Assembly: GCF_000949475.1 (NCBI RefSeq)
Contig: NZ_JRHC01000001.1
Location: forward strand, 1,488,001-1,552,000
From: Draconibacterium sediminis
GTDB lineage: Bacteria > Bacteroidota > Bacteroidia > Bacteroidales > Prolixibacteraceae
Direction: 5' to 3'
DNA: 64,000 bases
How positions within the stretch are numbered: position 1 is the stretch's first letter; every line of letters begins with the position of its first letter. This document shows positions 17,631 to 25,980 of the stretch, piece after piece. The notes under the pieces are model-generated. The model was not told the origin of the DNA. It saw only the letters and a list, made by a program, of their open reading frames with translations, and made no database searches. Made by a program: the position numbers and the translations under genes.

Positions 17631-17703
17631 TAGTTGCAAGCCGCGAGTTCCGAGTATGCTTATGCAGAGGCTTTTTTACTCGAAACTCGTTTCTCGAAAC
17701 TCT
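17631..17703. repeat. Gene-less pair of heptad arms in the efflux operon
   Basis: Arm 17631-17657 (units CGAGTTC, CGAGTAT) faces arm 17677-17703 (units ACTCGAA, ACTCGTT) across ~20 bases. The sequence family and plan match element 1, but no gene is enclosed. It fills the gap between permease and ATPase genes. Confidence 0.6.
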
Positions 17704-17706
17704 TAG

Positions 17707-18432
17707 CTATCTTGCTATCTTCAAAAACACCTCGTCCATGTTTGTTGCCTTGTATTTTTCTTTCAGTTTTGCCGGCGTGTCGAGTGCTTCAATTTTCCCG
17801 GCATTCATTATCGAAACGCGATCGCAATATTCGGCTTCGTCCATGTAATGTGTAGTTACAAAAACGGTAATACCGTTATGTGCTGCTTCGTAAATCAAAT
17901 CCCAGAATTTACGTCGTGTAACCGGGTCAACACCTCCGGTTGGTTCATCAAGAAACACAATTTTTGGGTCGTGAAAAATAGCCACTGAAAAAGCCAGTTT
18001 TTGTTTCCATCCCAAGGGCAGATCGCCGATAAGTTTGTTTTTTACCTTCTCCAGTTCAAGCTTTTGTAACAGCTCAGCTTCTTTTACTTTACGCTGTTTA
18101 CGGCCAATTCCATAAATCCCTGCATATAATTTAATGTTCTCCGAAATTGTCAGGTCTTCATACAACGAAAACTTCTGACTCATGTAACCGATATTCTTTT
18201 TGATCTTTTCAGTTTCATGGTAAATATCAAAACCTGCAACTTTCACCTCACCCGATGTTGGTGACGAAAGGCCACAAAGTATTCGAATTGCCGTTGTTTT
18301 ACCGGCACCGTTCGCTCCCAGAAACCCGAAGATCTCACCCTTTTTTACTTCAAACGTCAGGTTGTCGTTTGCCGTAAAATGCCCAAATTTCTTTATCAGG
18401 TTTCTTGCTGAAATGATTGTTTCTTTTTCCAT
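17707..18432 (-). CDS. ABC transporter ATPase, counterpart of the C-terminal half of YbhF
   Basis: 241 residues with one ATPase domain: Walker A GANGAGKT (39-46), Q-loop SQKFSLYEDLT, Walker B VFLDEPTGGVDP, and H-loop VTTHYMDEAEYCDR. The signature reads LPLGWKQ instead of LSGGQ, which is characteristic of the C-terminal ATPase of fused YbhF proteins. It should pair with the neighbouring ATPase at 18938-19840 as an asymmetric dimer powering the two permeases. Confidence 0.93.
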   Translation of the reverse strand: MEKETIISARNLIKKFGHFTANDNLTFEVKKGEIFGFLGANGAGKTTAIRILCGLSSPTSGEVKVAGFDIYHETEKIKKNIGYMSQKFSLYEDLTISENIKLYAGIYGIGRKQRKVKEAELLQKLELEKVKNKLIGDLPLGWKQKLAFSVAIFHDPKIVFLDEPTGGVDPVTRRKFWDLIYEAAHNGITVFVTTHYMDEAEYCDRVSIMNAGKIEALDTPAKLKEKYKATNMDEVFLKIAR

Positions 18433-18444
18433 GATAGATAGTTT

Positions 18445-18934
18445 GCAGTCTCAGTATTCAGTCTCAGTATTCAGTCTCAGAATGCAGTCCCAGTAATCAG
18501 GTTCAGTTTACAGTTAAAGAACCGGGGCGCTTCCGAATTTCTCAGGATGGTTCATCATATAATTTAACAGTTTACCAATTTCCACACATTCGTTATATAG
18601 TTTCTTATGAATGTCATTGTTCAGGTATTCACAGGCGAATGCAAAATCAAGCCAGGTTGCAGTTTCGCTGTTTTCTCCATCGGAGTCGGTAAGCTTGCTT
18701 AAGAAGTGTTTTGGATATCGTCTTTTTCGATAAGCTTCTGCAATGTTAGTGCATGTTGAACGGGAAGATCGTCGTATTTGATCGGTAAGTGAATACTGCT
18801 CTTCTTTGGGAAAAGATTTCGAAATCTCAAAAATGTCCATCGCCAATTTAAAAGCTTTTTGATATACGATTAATTCTTTAAAATCCATGCTATTTATTTT
18901 TATTTTACTGTTTACTGCGACTGTCAACTGCGAC
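18445..18934 (-). mobile_element. Four-helix-bundle element 2: facing CAGT arms around a small gene
   Basis: The left arm (18445-18514) repeats CAGTCT/CAGTATT with a 6+7 base alternation. The right arm (18905-18934) carries the reverse complement (ACTG units). They enclose the four-helix-bundle gene at 18514-18888. The element lies in the gap between the two ATPase genes. Confidence 0.6.
18514..18888 (-). CDS. Four-helix-bundle protein (S23 / IVS type), copy 2
   Basis: 124 residues from the ATG at 18888. A Met at 18927 exists upstream but would translate the repeat arm, and the homologous copy 3 starts at the equivalent of 18888. It contains LTDQIRRSSRSTCTNIAEAYRKRRYPK and CVEIGKLLNYMM. By eye it is about 89% identical to copy 3 (around 14 differences in 124 residues), so the two are recent duplicates inside one operon. 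Confidence 0.92.
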   Translation of the reverse strand: MDFKELIVYQKAFKLAMDIFEISKSFPKEEQYSLTDQIRRSSRSTCTNIAEAYRKRRYPKHFLSKLTDSDGENSETATWLDFAFACEYLNNDIHKKLYNECVEIGKLLNYMMNHPEKFGSAPVL

Positions 18935-18937
18935 TTC

Positions 18938-19840
18938 TCATTGTTCCATTAAACTCATAAAAACATCTTCAATGCCGGCCGGAATTTCTTCTGCAATTAT
19001 TTTCTCATGACCAAGGTTTTGCAAATAACCTTCGAGTTCTATGGTTTCTACTTCATCATTGAAACCCGTAAAATGGGCAAACTGACCAAAAGCATAAACA
19101 GCTTCTGCTTTTTTGTAAGCACGTAAATCGTTGATGAGTTTGTACATATTTTGGGCTCCCACCTGAATAATTTTTCGTGGAAATTTATCCGTTATGCGTT
19201 TGGGAGAATCTACATCGAGAATCTGTCCGTTTTGGATCAGTGCCACCCGGTCGCAAAGGTCTGCTTCGTCCATATAGGGTGTTGATACCAAAATGGTGAT
19301 GCCTTTTTCCTGAAGGTTTTTCAGCATTTCCCAAAACTCTTTACGCGAAACTGCATCCACACCGGTTGTTGGTTCGTCGAGCACCAGAATTTTGGGTTTA
19401 TGAATTAAGGCACACGAAAGCGCCAGCTTTTGTTTCATTCCGCCCGACAGTTTTCCGGCCCGGCGAGTTTTAAACGGCTCAATCTGGTAATAAATGTCAC
19501 GAATCAAATCGTAATTTTCCTCAACGGTGGTGCCAAAAACAGTCGCAAAAAAGTTCAGGTTTTCTTCCACGCTTAGGTCCTGATAGAGTGAAAACCGCCC
19601 CGGCATGTAACCAACCATTTTGCGGATATGTTTGTAATTTTTAACCACATCGAGGCCATCAAGTTTTGCTTCACCGGAATCAGGCAAAAGCAGAGTCATA
19701 AGAATGCGGATTAAAGTTGATTTCCCGGCACCGTCAGGTCCGATCAATCCAAAAAGTTCTCCTTCATCCACGTTTAGATTGATACCCGAAAGTGCCTTGG
19801 TTTCTTTGTATGACTTAGTTATGTTGTTTATTTCAATCAT
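18938..19840 (-). CDS. ABC transporter ATPase, counterpart of the N-terminal half of YbhF
   Basis: 300 residues. It has Walker A GPDGAGKS (34-41), signature LSGGMKQ, Walker B LVLDEPTTGVDA, and a C-terminal extension of about 80 residues ending in AGIEDVFMSLMEQ. The Asp in GPDGAGK and the extension are features of the first ATPase of YbhF. Together with 17707-18432 it represents a YbhF split into two genes, now separated by a four-helix-bundle element. Confidence 0.93.
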   Translation of the reverse strand: MIEINNITKSYKETKALSGINLNVDEGELFGLIGPDGAGKSTLIRILMTLLLPDSGEAKLDGLDVVKNYKHIRKMVGYMPGRFSLYQDLSVEENLNFFATVFGTTVEENYDLIRDIYYQIEPFKTRRAGKLSGGMKQKLALSCALIHKPKILVLDEPTTGVDAVSRKEFWEMLKNLQEKGITILVSTPYMDEADLCDRVALIQNGQILDVDSPKRITDKFPRKIIQVGAQNMYKLINDLRAYKKAEAVYAFGQFAHFTGFNDEVETIELEGYLQNLGHEKIIAEEIPAGIEDVFMSLMEQ

Positions 19841-19850
19841 CTTTTTAGTA

Positions 19851-20335
19851 TTCAGTCTCAGTCTCAGTTTTCAGTCCAGCACTTTGCTACTTCCAAATTT
19901 TTCAGGGTTACTCATCATGTAATTTAAGAGTTTTCCAATTTCCACACATTCGTTGTATAATGTTTCATGAATGTCATTGCTCAGATAGTTGCAGGAAAAA
20001 GCAAAATCAAGCCAGGTTGCAGTTTCGCTGTTTTCGCCATCGGAGTCGGTTAGTTTGCTTAAAAAGTGTTTTGGATATCGTCTTTTACGATACGCTTCAG
20101 CGATGTTGGTACATGTTGAACGGGAAGATCTTCTAATTTGATCGGTCAGTGAGTACTTTTCTTCTTTTGGAAATGTTTTGGAAACCTCAAAAATATCCAT
20201 AGCCAGTTTAAATGCCTTTTGATATGCGATTAAATGTTTAAAATCCATAATATGTATTTTTGTTTTTACTGCTAACTGAAACTGCTAACTGAAACTGCTA
20301 ACTGTGACTGATTACTGCGACTGGTCACTGCCAAC
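19851..20335 (-). mobile_element. Four-helix-bundle element 3: facing CAGT arms around a small gene
   Basis: The left arm (19851-19876) has CAGTCT units and includes the stop codon of copy 3. The right arm (20267-20335) has long runs of the complement (ACTGCTA/ACTGAA, alternating 7 and 6) and overlaps the last codons of the HlyD gene. The element therefore abuts coding sequence on its upstream side without breaking it. Confidence 0.6.
19871..20248 (-). CDS. Four-helix-bundle protein (S23 / IVS type), copy 3
   Basis: 125 residues starting MDFKHLIAYQKAFKLAMDIF. It is nearly the same as copy 2 over its whole length. Both keep CTNIAEAYRKRRYPKHFLSK and the GENSETATWLDFAF segment. The nucleotide sequences of the two copies also match closely, supporting a recent duplication from one operon gap to another. 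It would be expressed from the efflux operon promoter. Confidence 0.92.
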   Translation of the reverse strand: MDFKHLIAYQKAFKLAMDIFEVSKTFPKEEKYSLTDQIRRSSRSTCTNIAEAYRKRRYPKHFLSKLTDSDGENSETATWLDFAFSCNYLSNDIHETLYNECVEIGKLLNYMMSNPEKFGSSKVLD

Positions 20336-21206
20336 TAACCTCACCAGGCATTCCAATTTTCAAGGTTCCGTCATTCTTTACGCTTACTTTAACGGCATAT
20401 ACCAGTTTTACACGTTCCTCCTTGGTTTGAATGATCTTTGGTGTAAATTCTGCTTCCGATGAAATCCAGGTAATCGTTCCGGTGAAATGTTGGTTTTCGG
20501 TAGCATTCTGATCGACCAATACGTCAAGTTGCTGACCAAGTTTTACATGGGGCAGCTGGGCGCCGCTTACATACACTTTTAGTTCCAGTTCGCTGATATC
20601 GGCAATTTTAAAGAGGGATTTACCGGCAGCGGTTAGTTCTCCTTGTTCGGCGTAGGTTTCCAATATGGTTCCCGAAACGGGTGATTTTATGTTGCAACGA
20701 TTTAACTGATCGCTTACCGAAGCTTTTTGTGCTTCCAAAACTTCCTGCTCTTTGCTGATGAGTGTAAATTGCGTTTTTGTATTGGCAATCTGTTTGTCGA
20801 TCACACTGATCTGTCCCTGAATATCGTCAAGTTGCTTTTGAGTAGCGGCTCCGTCATTCAGCATTTTCTGAATACGTTCCTCGTTGATCTTTAGGTTGGT
20901 CTTTTGCTCCTCGAAAACGGCAATTTGCGACTGAGTCGACTTACGTTTGGCCACTACCGCAGTTTGTTGTGCATCAAGTTGTAACAGCTGTAAGTGCAGT
21001 TGAACAGTATCGATGAGAGCAGCAGAATAACCGGCTTCAATTTTATCGCCTTTGTCAACATTTAGTTCAAGGATCTTTCCCGGAGTTTCAGCAGAAACAA
21101 TAACTGTTTCTGCTTCGAAATTGCCATAAGCATCAGCCGTGTCGTTATTCGTTTGGCAGGCCATAAAAAGAAATGGCAGAGAAAAAATGTATAGTATCTT
21201 TTTCAT
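20325..21206 (-). CDS. HlyD/YbhG-type periplasmic adaptor lipoprotein
   Basis: 293 residues. Lipobox F-M-A-C near 14-17 anchors it to the membrane. A biotinyl-lipoyl half-motif (TPGKILELNVDKGDKIEAGY) precedes a long coiled coil (~65-165, Gln/Lys/Ala-rich) and then the second lipoyl half (CNIKSPVSGTILETYAEQGE). It should bridge the ABC permeases to the TolC-like channel. The C-terminal codons overlap a repeat arm, so its last residues (SWQ) may have been shaped by the element. It is followed closely upstream by the TolC gene. Confidence 0.94.
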   Translation of the reverse strand: MKKILYIFSLPFLFMACQTNNDTADAYGNFEAETVIVSAETPGKILELNVDKGDKIEAGYSAALIDTVQLHLQLLQLDAQQTAVVAKRKSTQSQIAVFEEQKTNLKINEERIQKMLNDGAATQKQLDDIQGQISVIDKQIANTKTQFTLISKEQEVLEAQKASVSDQLNRCNIKSPVSGTILETYAEQGELTAAGKSLFKIADISELELKVYVSGAQLPHVKLGQQLDVLVDQNATENQHFTGTITWISSEAEFTPKIIQTKEERVKLVYAVKVSVKNDGTLKIGMPGEVSWQ

Positions 21207-21229
21207 GGTAATGATGTTTTGCTTGTTGT

Positions 21230-22507
21230 TTAGTTCTGTGTTAATGTGCCCGGTAAGGTTTTTCCTTTAATGAGGACATATTTTTCCCGGGCTTCGTTCA
21301 GTTGAATTTTGTGTAGTTCCTGTTTTAGTTTTGCTATTGTTTCTGCTTGCAATTCCTGAACATAGTCGGAAGTGGTAATTGTTTCATTCTCCAATTTTGA
21401 GGCGGCGGCTTTCGTAATCCCGGAACGCAGTTCTACCAGTTTTTCATCGTTGCTGATTAATTGTTCCAGTTTCCCAATCTGCTCTTTTTGTTGAATAAGT
21501 AAAAGATTGAGGTTTTGTATAAATGTGGCTTCCTGGCTTTGAAGCATTTCTTGCCGTAATTTGAGAATCTGTTGCTGTCGCGAAGTTTGTTTCCAGTCGA
21601 AGGCATTCCACGAAACGCCCACACCAAAAAGGTAGTATCCTTTAAATTCGTCGAGTAACATGTTTAATCCCGGTTTGCCATAACCTAACTGGCCAAATCC
21701 GAAAAGTTTCGGGTTTCTGGTTTTGGAAAGCATATTGCTTTGAACCACCAACTGTTCACGTTGATTACCCAGCAATTGTAATTCCGGGCGTAGCAATTCT
21801 GAATTGAATGAAAAGTTGGTTTGATAGGTGAATGTTCCGTTTTTATCAAACTGCTTGCCTGTCAGCAATTCAAGCATTTGGCGCGATGCATTTTTTGCAG
21901 CGTCCAGCTCTACTATATTTTGTTCGAGGTTTATTCGCTCGGCTTTTAATACCATAGCAGCCGAAGGTTCAGTCACTCCGTTACGGATTCCAGATTCAAC
22001 GCGGCTCAATTGTTCATCAATGGTTTTTATTTGAGCGAGAATCACCTCTTTTTGCTGGTCGACAACCAAAGTTGTGAAAAACGCTTGTGCAACCTGCTCG
22101 TTCAGTTTATAGAGTTCCACCTCAAGTTGACTAAGGTTGCTGTTCAAAATGGCCGTTTCAAGGGTTTTGTTTGTTTTGGTAAGTCCACCGTCCCAAATGG
22201 TTTGTTGCAACTCGGCGTAAGCATTGTAACGATCTTTCGATACAGTTGGAATTGATATTCCGGGCATTGAAACAGGAACCTCGGTTACTGCCGATTGATA
22301 ACTGATCTGCCCATTCAGCGTTACCTGCGGCAGGTAATTGGTTTCGTGGTTTTGTATGGAAAGCGAATTAATTTCTTTCCACAATTCCGTCTGTTTCAGG
22401 TTGGGATAGTTTTGCCGTGCCCACACATAACAACTGTCTAATTGAACGTTGTTTTGGGCAACTGCCAACTGAACCGGAAATAACAATAGAATCAGGATCT
22501 TTCTCAT
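21230..22507 (-). CDS. TolC family outer-membrane efflux channel
   Basis: 425 residues with a signal peptide (1-17). It shows the repeated long helices of TolC with heptad-rich sequence and LDSCYVWARQNYPNLKQ at the start, the usual outer-membrane efflux pattern in Bacteroidota. It overlaps the TetR gene by 4 bases and precedes the HlyD gene by 23, so the tripartite pump is translated as a unit. It probably trimerises in the outer membrane. Confidence 0.94.
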   Translation of the reverse strand: MRKILILLLFPVQLAVAQNNVQLDSCYVWARQNYPNLKQTELWKEINSLSIQNHETNYLPQVTLNGQISYQSAVTEVPVSMPGISIPTVSKDRYNAYAELQQTIWDGGLTKTNKTLETAILNSNLSQLEVELYKLNEQVAQAFFTTLVVDQQKEVILAQIKTIDEQLSRVESGIRNGVTEPSAAMVLKAERINLEQNIVELDAAKNASRQMLELLTGKQFDKNGTFTYQTNFSFNSELLRPELQLLGNQREQLVVQSNMLSKTRNPKLFGFGQLGYGKPGLNMLLDEFKGYYLFGVGVSWNAFDWKQTSRQQQILKLRQEMLQSQEATFIQNLNLLLIQQKEQIGKLEQLISNDEKLVELRSGITKAAASKLENETITTSDYVQELQAETIAKLKQELHKIQLNEAREKYVLIKGKTLPGTLTQN

Positions 22508-23118
22508 TTTATCAGGATTGAGTGAAGGACAAACTCCTTTACGGTTACTTTTCTTTTTTCGATAAATTCGTTGTAGCTTTTTGGGTCATCATCAAAAAAC
22601 AACAGCGACAGTAGAGGTTTTGAGGCAATCGGAAATATGATTAAACTAAGTATGCTAATCAATAGGTCGCGTGGGTCCATAGTTCGAATAGTCCCCTTCT
22701 CTATTTCGTTTTTGAACATCTCAACAACTTTTTTGGGTTCCAGTCCGCTGCTTCTAATCAATCCTTCCAAAAACTCCGGATCCTGGTGAATTTCTTTTAG
22801 GATAAAAGTTGGCAGGAAAGGGTTTTTCATTAACACATCAATGTAATTTTCAATAAAGAATTCCAGCTTTACTTCAATCGGTTGGTCCGACTGAACCATG
22901 CGCATTACATTGGGTATTATTTTGGAAAAAAGACTTTCGAACGTAGCGTTAAACAACTGTTGTTTCGAACGAAAATAATAGTGAAGCAATGCTTTGTTTA
23001 TCCCGGCTTCATCGGCAATTTCCTGCATGCGTGCTCCATCCATTCCTTTCCGAATAAAAACAGTTTGTGCGGCGCTCAGGATTTTTTCCTCGGTATTGTC
23101 TTTTTTTATGTTTGTCAT
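22504..23118 (-). CDS. TetR/AcrR family repressor of the efflux operon
   Basis: 204 residues. The N-terminal helix-turn-helix spans ~10-55 (EKILSAAQTVFIRKGMDGARMQEIADEAGINKALLHYYFRSK). The C-terminal ligand domain resembles CecR/YbiH-type repressors that control YbhGFSR. As first gene of the operon it is likely autoregulated through the two palindromes at 23130-23220. Ligand release would induce the pump. The inducing compound is unknown. Confidence 0.94.
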   Translation of the reverse strand: MTNIKKDNTEEKILSAAQTVFIRKGMDGARMQEIADEAGINKALLHYYFRSKQQLFNATFESLFSKIIPNVMRMVQSDQPIEVKLEFFIENYIDVLMKNPFLPTFILKEIHQDPEFLEGLIRSSGLEPKKVVEMFKNEIEKGTIRTMDPRDLLISILSLIIFPIASKPLLSLLFFDDDPKSYNEFIEKRKVTVKEFVLHSILIK

Positions 23119-23129
23119 GAAATGTAATT

Positions 23130-23220
23130 AACTAAATAGTTTAACCAGTTGGTCAAAAGTAGGCGCTTAAATTTAAATATCCAAGAAAATAACCAAATAG
23201 TTTAACCAAATGGTTAATTT
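23130..23220 (-). promoter_or_regulatory. Efflux operon promoter flanked by two TetR-type operators
   Basis: The minus strand reads TTG (23184-23182), 20 bases, then TACTTTTG (23161-23154), a very good -33/-7 match. Palindrome TTAACCAGTTGGTCAA (23141-23156) overlaps the -7 box and start site, and TTAACCAAATGGTTAA (23202-23217) lies just upstream of -33. Both palindromes belong to a longer shared ~22-base block (AACYAAATAGTTTAACCA) and have centres 61 bases apart. This layout predicts repression by occlusion or looping, and the second site may also affect the divergent DUF1080 gene. Confidence 0.8.
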
Positions 23221-23279
23221 TTGTTTTTTGGATAATAGTTTATCTTTACTGAGCATTACTAAACCAATTAAAAATATTG

Positions 23280-24101
23280 ATGATGACAACTACGTATAAG
23301 TTTATCCTTGTGGCATTAGTGGCGTGTTCGGTAGTTCTTTCGGCATGCAACTCAAAACCGAAAACACAACAAAAGGCTGAAAAATCGGGCGAGGAGTGGA
23401 TTCAACTTTTCAATGGGAAAGATTTAAACGACTGGCAGGTAAAATTCAAAGGCGAGGTGCTGGGCGAAAATTATAATAACACTTTCCGGGTTGAAGATGG
23501 TTTGCTTCGGGTGTCGTATCAGAACTGGGAAGAGTGGAATGGTAAATTTGGCCACTTATTTTACAAAGATGAATTTTCGCATTACCGTTTGCGCGTTGAG
23601 TACCGGTTTATTGGTGAACAGGCCAAAAACGGACCCGGCTGGGCATTCAGAAACAACGGTTTGATGATTCACGGACAAAGTGCCGAGTCGATGGAGTTGG
23701 ATCAGGATTTTCCAACATCAATTGAAGTGCAGTTGTTGGGCGGCGTAACCGGACAAGGTGAACGTTCAACCATGAACCTTTGTACTCCCGGAACCAATGT
23801 GATTTTAAACGGCGAGTTATGGGAGCAGCACTGCACCGATTCAAAATCGAAAACACAATATGATGACGAGTGGGTAAGTGTTGAAGTGGAAGTGCACGGC
23901 GGAGAAGTGATTCGTCATTTTGTTGATGGAGAGGAAGTGCTGAGTTACGAAAAGCCACAACTGGATCCACGTGATCAGTATTTCGAAAAATTATTGCCGG
24001 CCGATGGCAATGAAATAATCAGCGGCGGAACGATATCCATTCAGGCTGAAAGTCATGGTACCGATTTCAGGAAAATAGAATTGTTGATTTTGGAAGAGTA
24101 A
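23280..24101 (+). CDS. DUF1080 (3-keto-disaccharide hydrolase-like) lipoprotein
   Basis: 273 residues from the ATG at 23280 (a TTG precedes it). The lipoprotein signal has lipobox L-S-A-C. It begins the domain with EEWIQLFNGKDLNDWQVKFKGE and contains GLMIHGQS, DFPTSIEVQLLG and GTISIQAESHGTDFRKIELL, the DUF1080 concanavalin-like fold. Members act on glycans or 3-keto-sugars at the cell surface. A possible TATCTTTA -7 box is at 23241-23248. It is divergent from TetR, with one operator between them. Confidence 0.9.
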   Translation: MMTTTYKFILVALVACSVVLSACNSKPKTQQKAEKSGEEWIQLFNGKDLNDWQVKFKGEVLGENYNNTFRVEDGLLRVSYQNWEEWNGKFGHLFYKDEFSHYRLRVEYRFIGEQAKNGPGWAFRNNGLMIHGQSAESMELDQDFPTSIEVQLLGGVTGQGERSTMNLCTPGTNVILNGELWEQHCTDSKSKTQYDDEWVSVEVEVHGGEVIRHFVDGEEVLSYEKPQLDPRDQYFEKLLPADGNEIISGGTISIQAESHGTDFRKIELLILEE

Positions 24102-24133
24102 TTTTAATTTGACAGAATCATTTAACTGTGCAC

Positions 24134-24186
24134 AAAATCAATCTGTATTACCCTAATCCCTAAAGGGAACCAGATTGATTTTTTGG
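24134..24186. terminator. Strong hairpin terminator between convergent genes
   Basis: AAAATCAATCTG (24134-24145) pairs perfectly with CAGATTGATTTT (24171-24182), with an inner TCCCTAAAGGGA hairpin and a T-run. A second stem (TTTTGGATT / AATCCAAAA) follows at ~24182-24222. Confidence 0.75.
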
Positions 24187-24253
24187 ATTCACCCTTTAGG
24201 GGCGGGGTCAAAATCCAAAATATCATGTTGGAAAGTAATCTGTTAAAGAAGAG

Positions 24254-25183
24254 CTATTTCTGCTCCTTTTGGGCGGCCATTTTTTGTTCTCTGCGGTTGG
24301 CATAATTCAGGCTAAGCAACGACACCGCAATTATCATCATGCCAACAATTGAAACGAGATCTGCTTTTTCGTTGCTCAACAAAATCCAGCTGAGTGCTGC
24401 ACCTGAAACGGGAATCAGAAATTTCCACACATTTAGTAACGAGACTTTTACGCCCGGACGTTTCAGTAATGAATACCAAATAGTAATGGCAGCTGCTGAT
24501 AAAAAGCTCAGCCACGCCAAAGCGTACCAGTATTTTGGAGGAAATGGCCCCAGATGAATGCCTTCAACAGGAATGGAAACAATGGATAGCATCAAACCTC
24601 CGATAATGAGCGAAGTGGAGCTTAAAACAACCGGTGATATTGTGCCTGAGTGTTTCGCGACAATTACATTGGAATAGCCTGATACAATATTATTAACCAG
24701 TAGTATTATAATGCCAATATATTCCAGGTAGCCGGTCATCTCAACCTTCGAGCGGCCCAGTGTGATGATGGCAATACCTACCACGCCAATTAATATACTA
24801 AACGTTTTTAGCGGGGTCATTTTATCGTTGCTAAACGAGTAGTGTGCCACCAGTGCTATAAAAAGCGGTTGCGATCCCACGATCATTGCCGATAAGGAAC
24901 CGGGAAGTAAATTTATACCACTGTAAAACAGCGCATATTGTGCAAATATTTGCACCACTGAGAGCAACAGGATAAATTTCAGGTTGTGTTTTAATTCTGA
25001 AAAATAGCGTTTTGGTTTTCCGAAATACAAAAACATAAGAAGGCCGGATATAGTAAAACGGATACCTGCAAACTGGAACGGACTATGATATTCCAGCCCG
25101 ATTTTTACTCCCGCAAAGGCGGTCGACCAAAAAAGGCAGGCAACAATTGCCAGGAATGTTGTTGTTCGGAAAAGATTTCTCAT
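24254..25183 (-). CDS. EamA / drug-metabolite transporter family permease
   Basis: 309 residues from the ATG at 25183, with ten membrane helices in two EamA repeats. The frame continues to 25252, but the added 23 residues are polar and lie before the usual MRNLFRTTTFLAIVACLFWSTAF start. Motifs: FWSTAFAGVKIGLEYHSPFQFAGIRF and PGSLSAMIVGSQPLFIALVAHY. It is likely an inner-membrane exporter of a small metabolite. The substrate is unknown. Confidence 0.92.
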   Translation of the reverse strand: MRNLFRTTTFLAIVACLFWSTAFAGVKIGLEYHSPFQFAGIRFTISGLLMFLYFGKPKRYFSELKHNLKFILLLSVVQIFAQYALFYSGINLLPGSLSAMIVGSQPLFIALVAHYSFSNDKMTPLKTFSILIGVVGIAIITLGRSKVEMTGYLEYIGIIILLVNNIVSGYSNVIVAKHSGTISPVVLSSTSLIIGGLMLSIVSIPVEGIHLGPFPPKYWYALAWLSFLSAAAITIWYSLLKRPGVKVSLLNVWKFLIPVSGAALSWILLSNEKADLVSIVGMMIIAVSLLSLNYANRREQKMAAQKEQK

Positions 25184-25412
25184 GCGATAAATTGAAATGC
25201 AAAGGTGACCATTTTCTGATAAAAACCGGACGTGTAGGTCTGAATTTTTCAATATAACTTCAAAGTCGTTTTAAAAATGGAACATAAAGTATAAAAGTTC
25301 AGTTTTTCTTTGTGAAAGCTTTATAAAAACTAAGGATTCGCAACACTGAAAACTGCTATACTTGCGGAAAAAGGATTAACTTGGCACATCATTTACCAGA
25401 ATTATTTTTTCA

Positions 25413-25877
25413 ATGGAAAAACGAATTATCAACAACTACGAAGAGTTTGAAGCCCTTTTGGGGCAGGTTATTGGAGTTTCAGATTATGTTCAAATAACTC
25501 AGGAGCAGATAGATAAATTTGCAGATGCCACGCTCGATTACCAGTGGATACATACCGATCCGGAGCGTGCAGCCAAAGAATCGCCGTTTAAAACCACCAT
25601 TGCACATGGCTATTTATCCTTGTCGATGCTGACTTATCTGTGGTACAATGTTGTTGATGTAAGAAATGTAAAGATGATCGTAAATTACGGTATCGAGAGT
25701 TTACGTTTTCAGCAGCCGGTAAAAGTGAACGACAAAATCAGGGCAACGGTATCGTTAAACGACATTAAAAACCTGCGTGGAATTGCTAAAATTCAGGTGA
25801 AAATTGTGGTTGACATTGAAGGTGAACGCAAACCTGCTTACGATTGTTTGGTAAATTTTCTTTACCACTTTGAATAA
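25413..25877 (+). CDS. MaoC-like (R)-hydratase family protein
   Basis: 154 residues, single hot-dog domain. The hydratase signature is visible as FADATLDYQWIHTDPERAAKESPFKTTIAHGYLSLSML, with the catalytic Asp/His pair. Such proteins hydrate enoyl-CoA or related thioesters. It closely matches free-standing NodN/MaoC dehydratases of Bacteroidota. A weak TATACTTG box is near 25358-25365. Confidence 0.92.
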   Translation: MEKRIINNYEEFEALLGQVIGVSDYVQITQEQIDKFADATLDYQWIHTDPERAAKESPFKTTIAHGYLSLSMLTYLWYNVVDVRNVKMIVNYGIESLRFQQPVKVNDKIRATVSLNDIKNLRGIAKIQVKIVVDIEGERKPAYDCLVNFLYHFE

Positions 25878-25900
25878 AAACAGAACTACTTATAAAGTTT

Positions 25901-25956
25901 TTTCATCCCCCGTTCCTTCGTCGCTTCCCCCTTCGAAGGGGGATAGGGGGATGAAA
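25901..25956. repeat. Twin-hairpin repeat acting as a convergent terminator
   Basis: TTTCATCCCCC (25901-25911) pairs perfectly with GGGGGATGAAA (25946-25956), and inside it CCCCCTTCGAAGGGGG (25927-25942) is a perfect palindrome. It belongs to the same C-rich/G-rich dispersed family as 8571-8614 and 60086-60124. Confidence 0.7.
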
Positions 25957-25980
25957 GTAACGTTCGAGGAAAACGAAACT

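Noticed and set aside
18445-18514. CRISPR-like or VNTR minisatellite reading of the CAGT arrays
   Set aside because: Units are only 6-7 bases with no unique spacers, and they face a complementary array across a gene; a paired-arm element explains them better.
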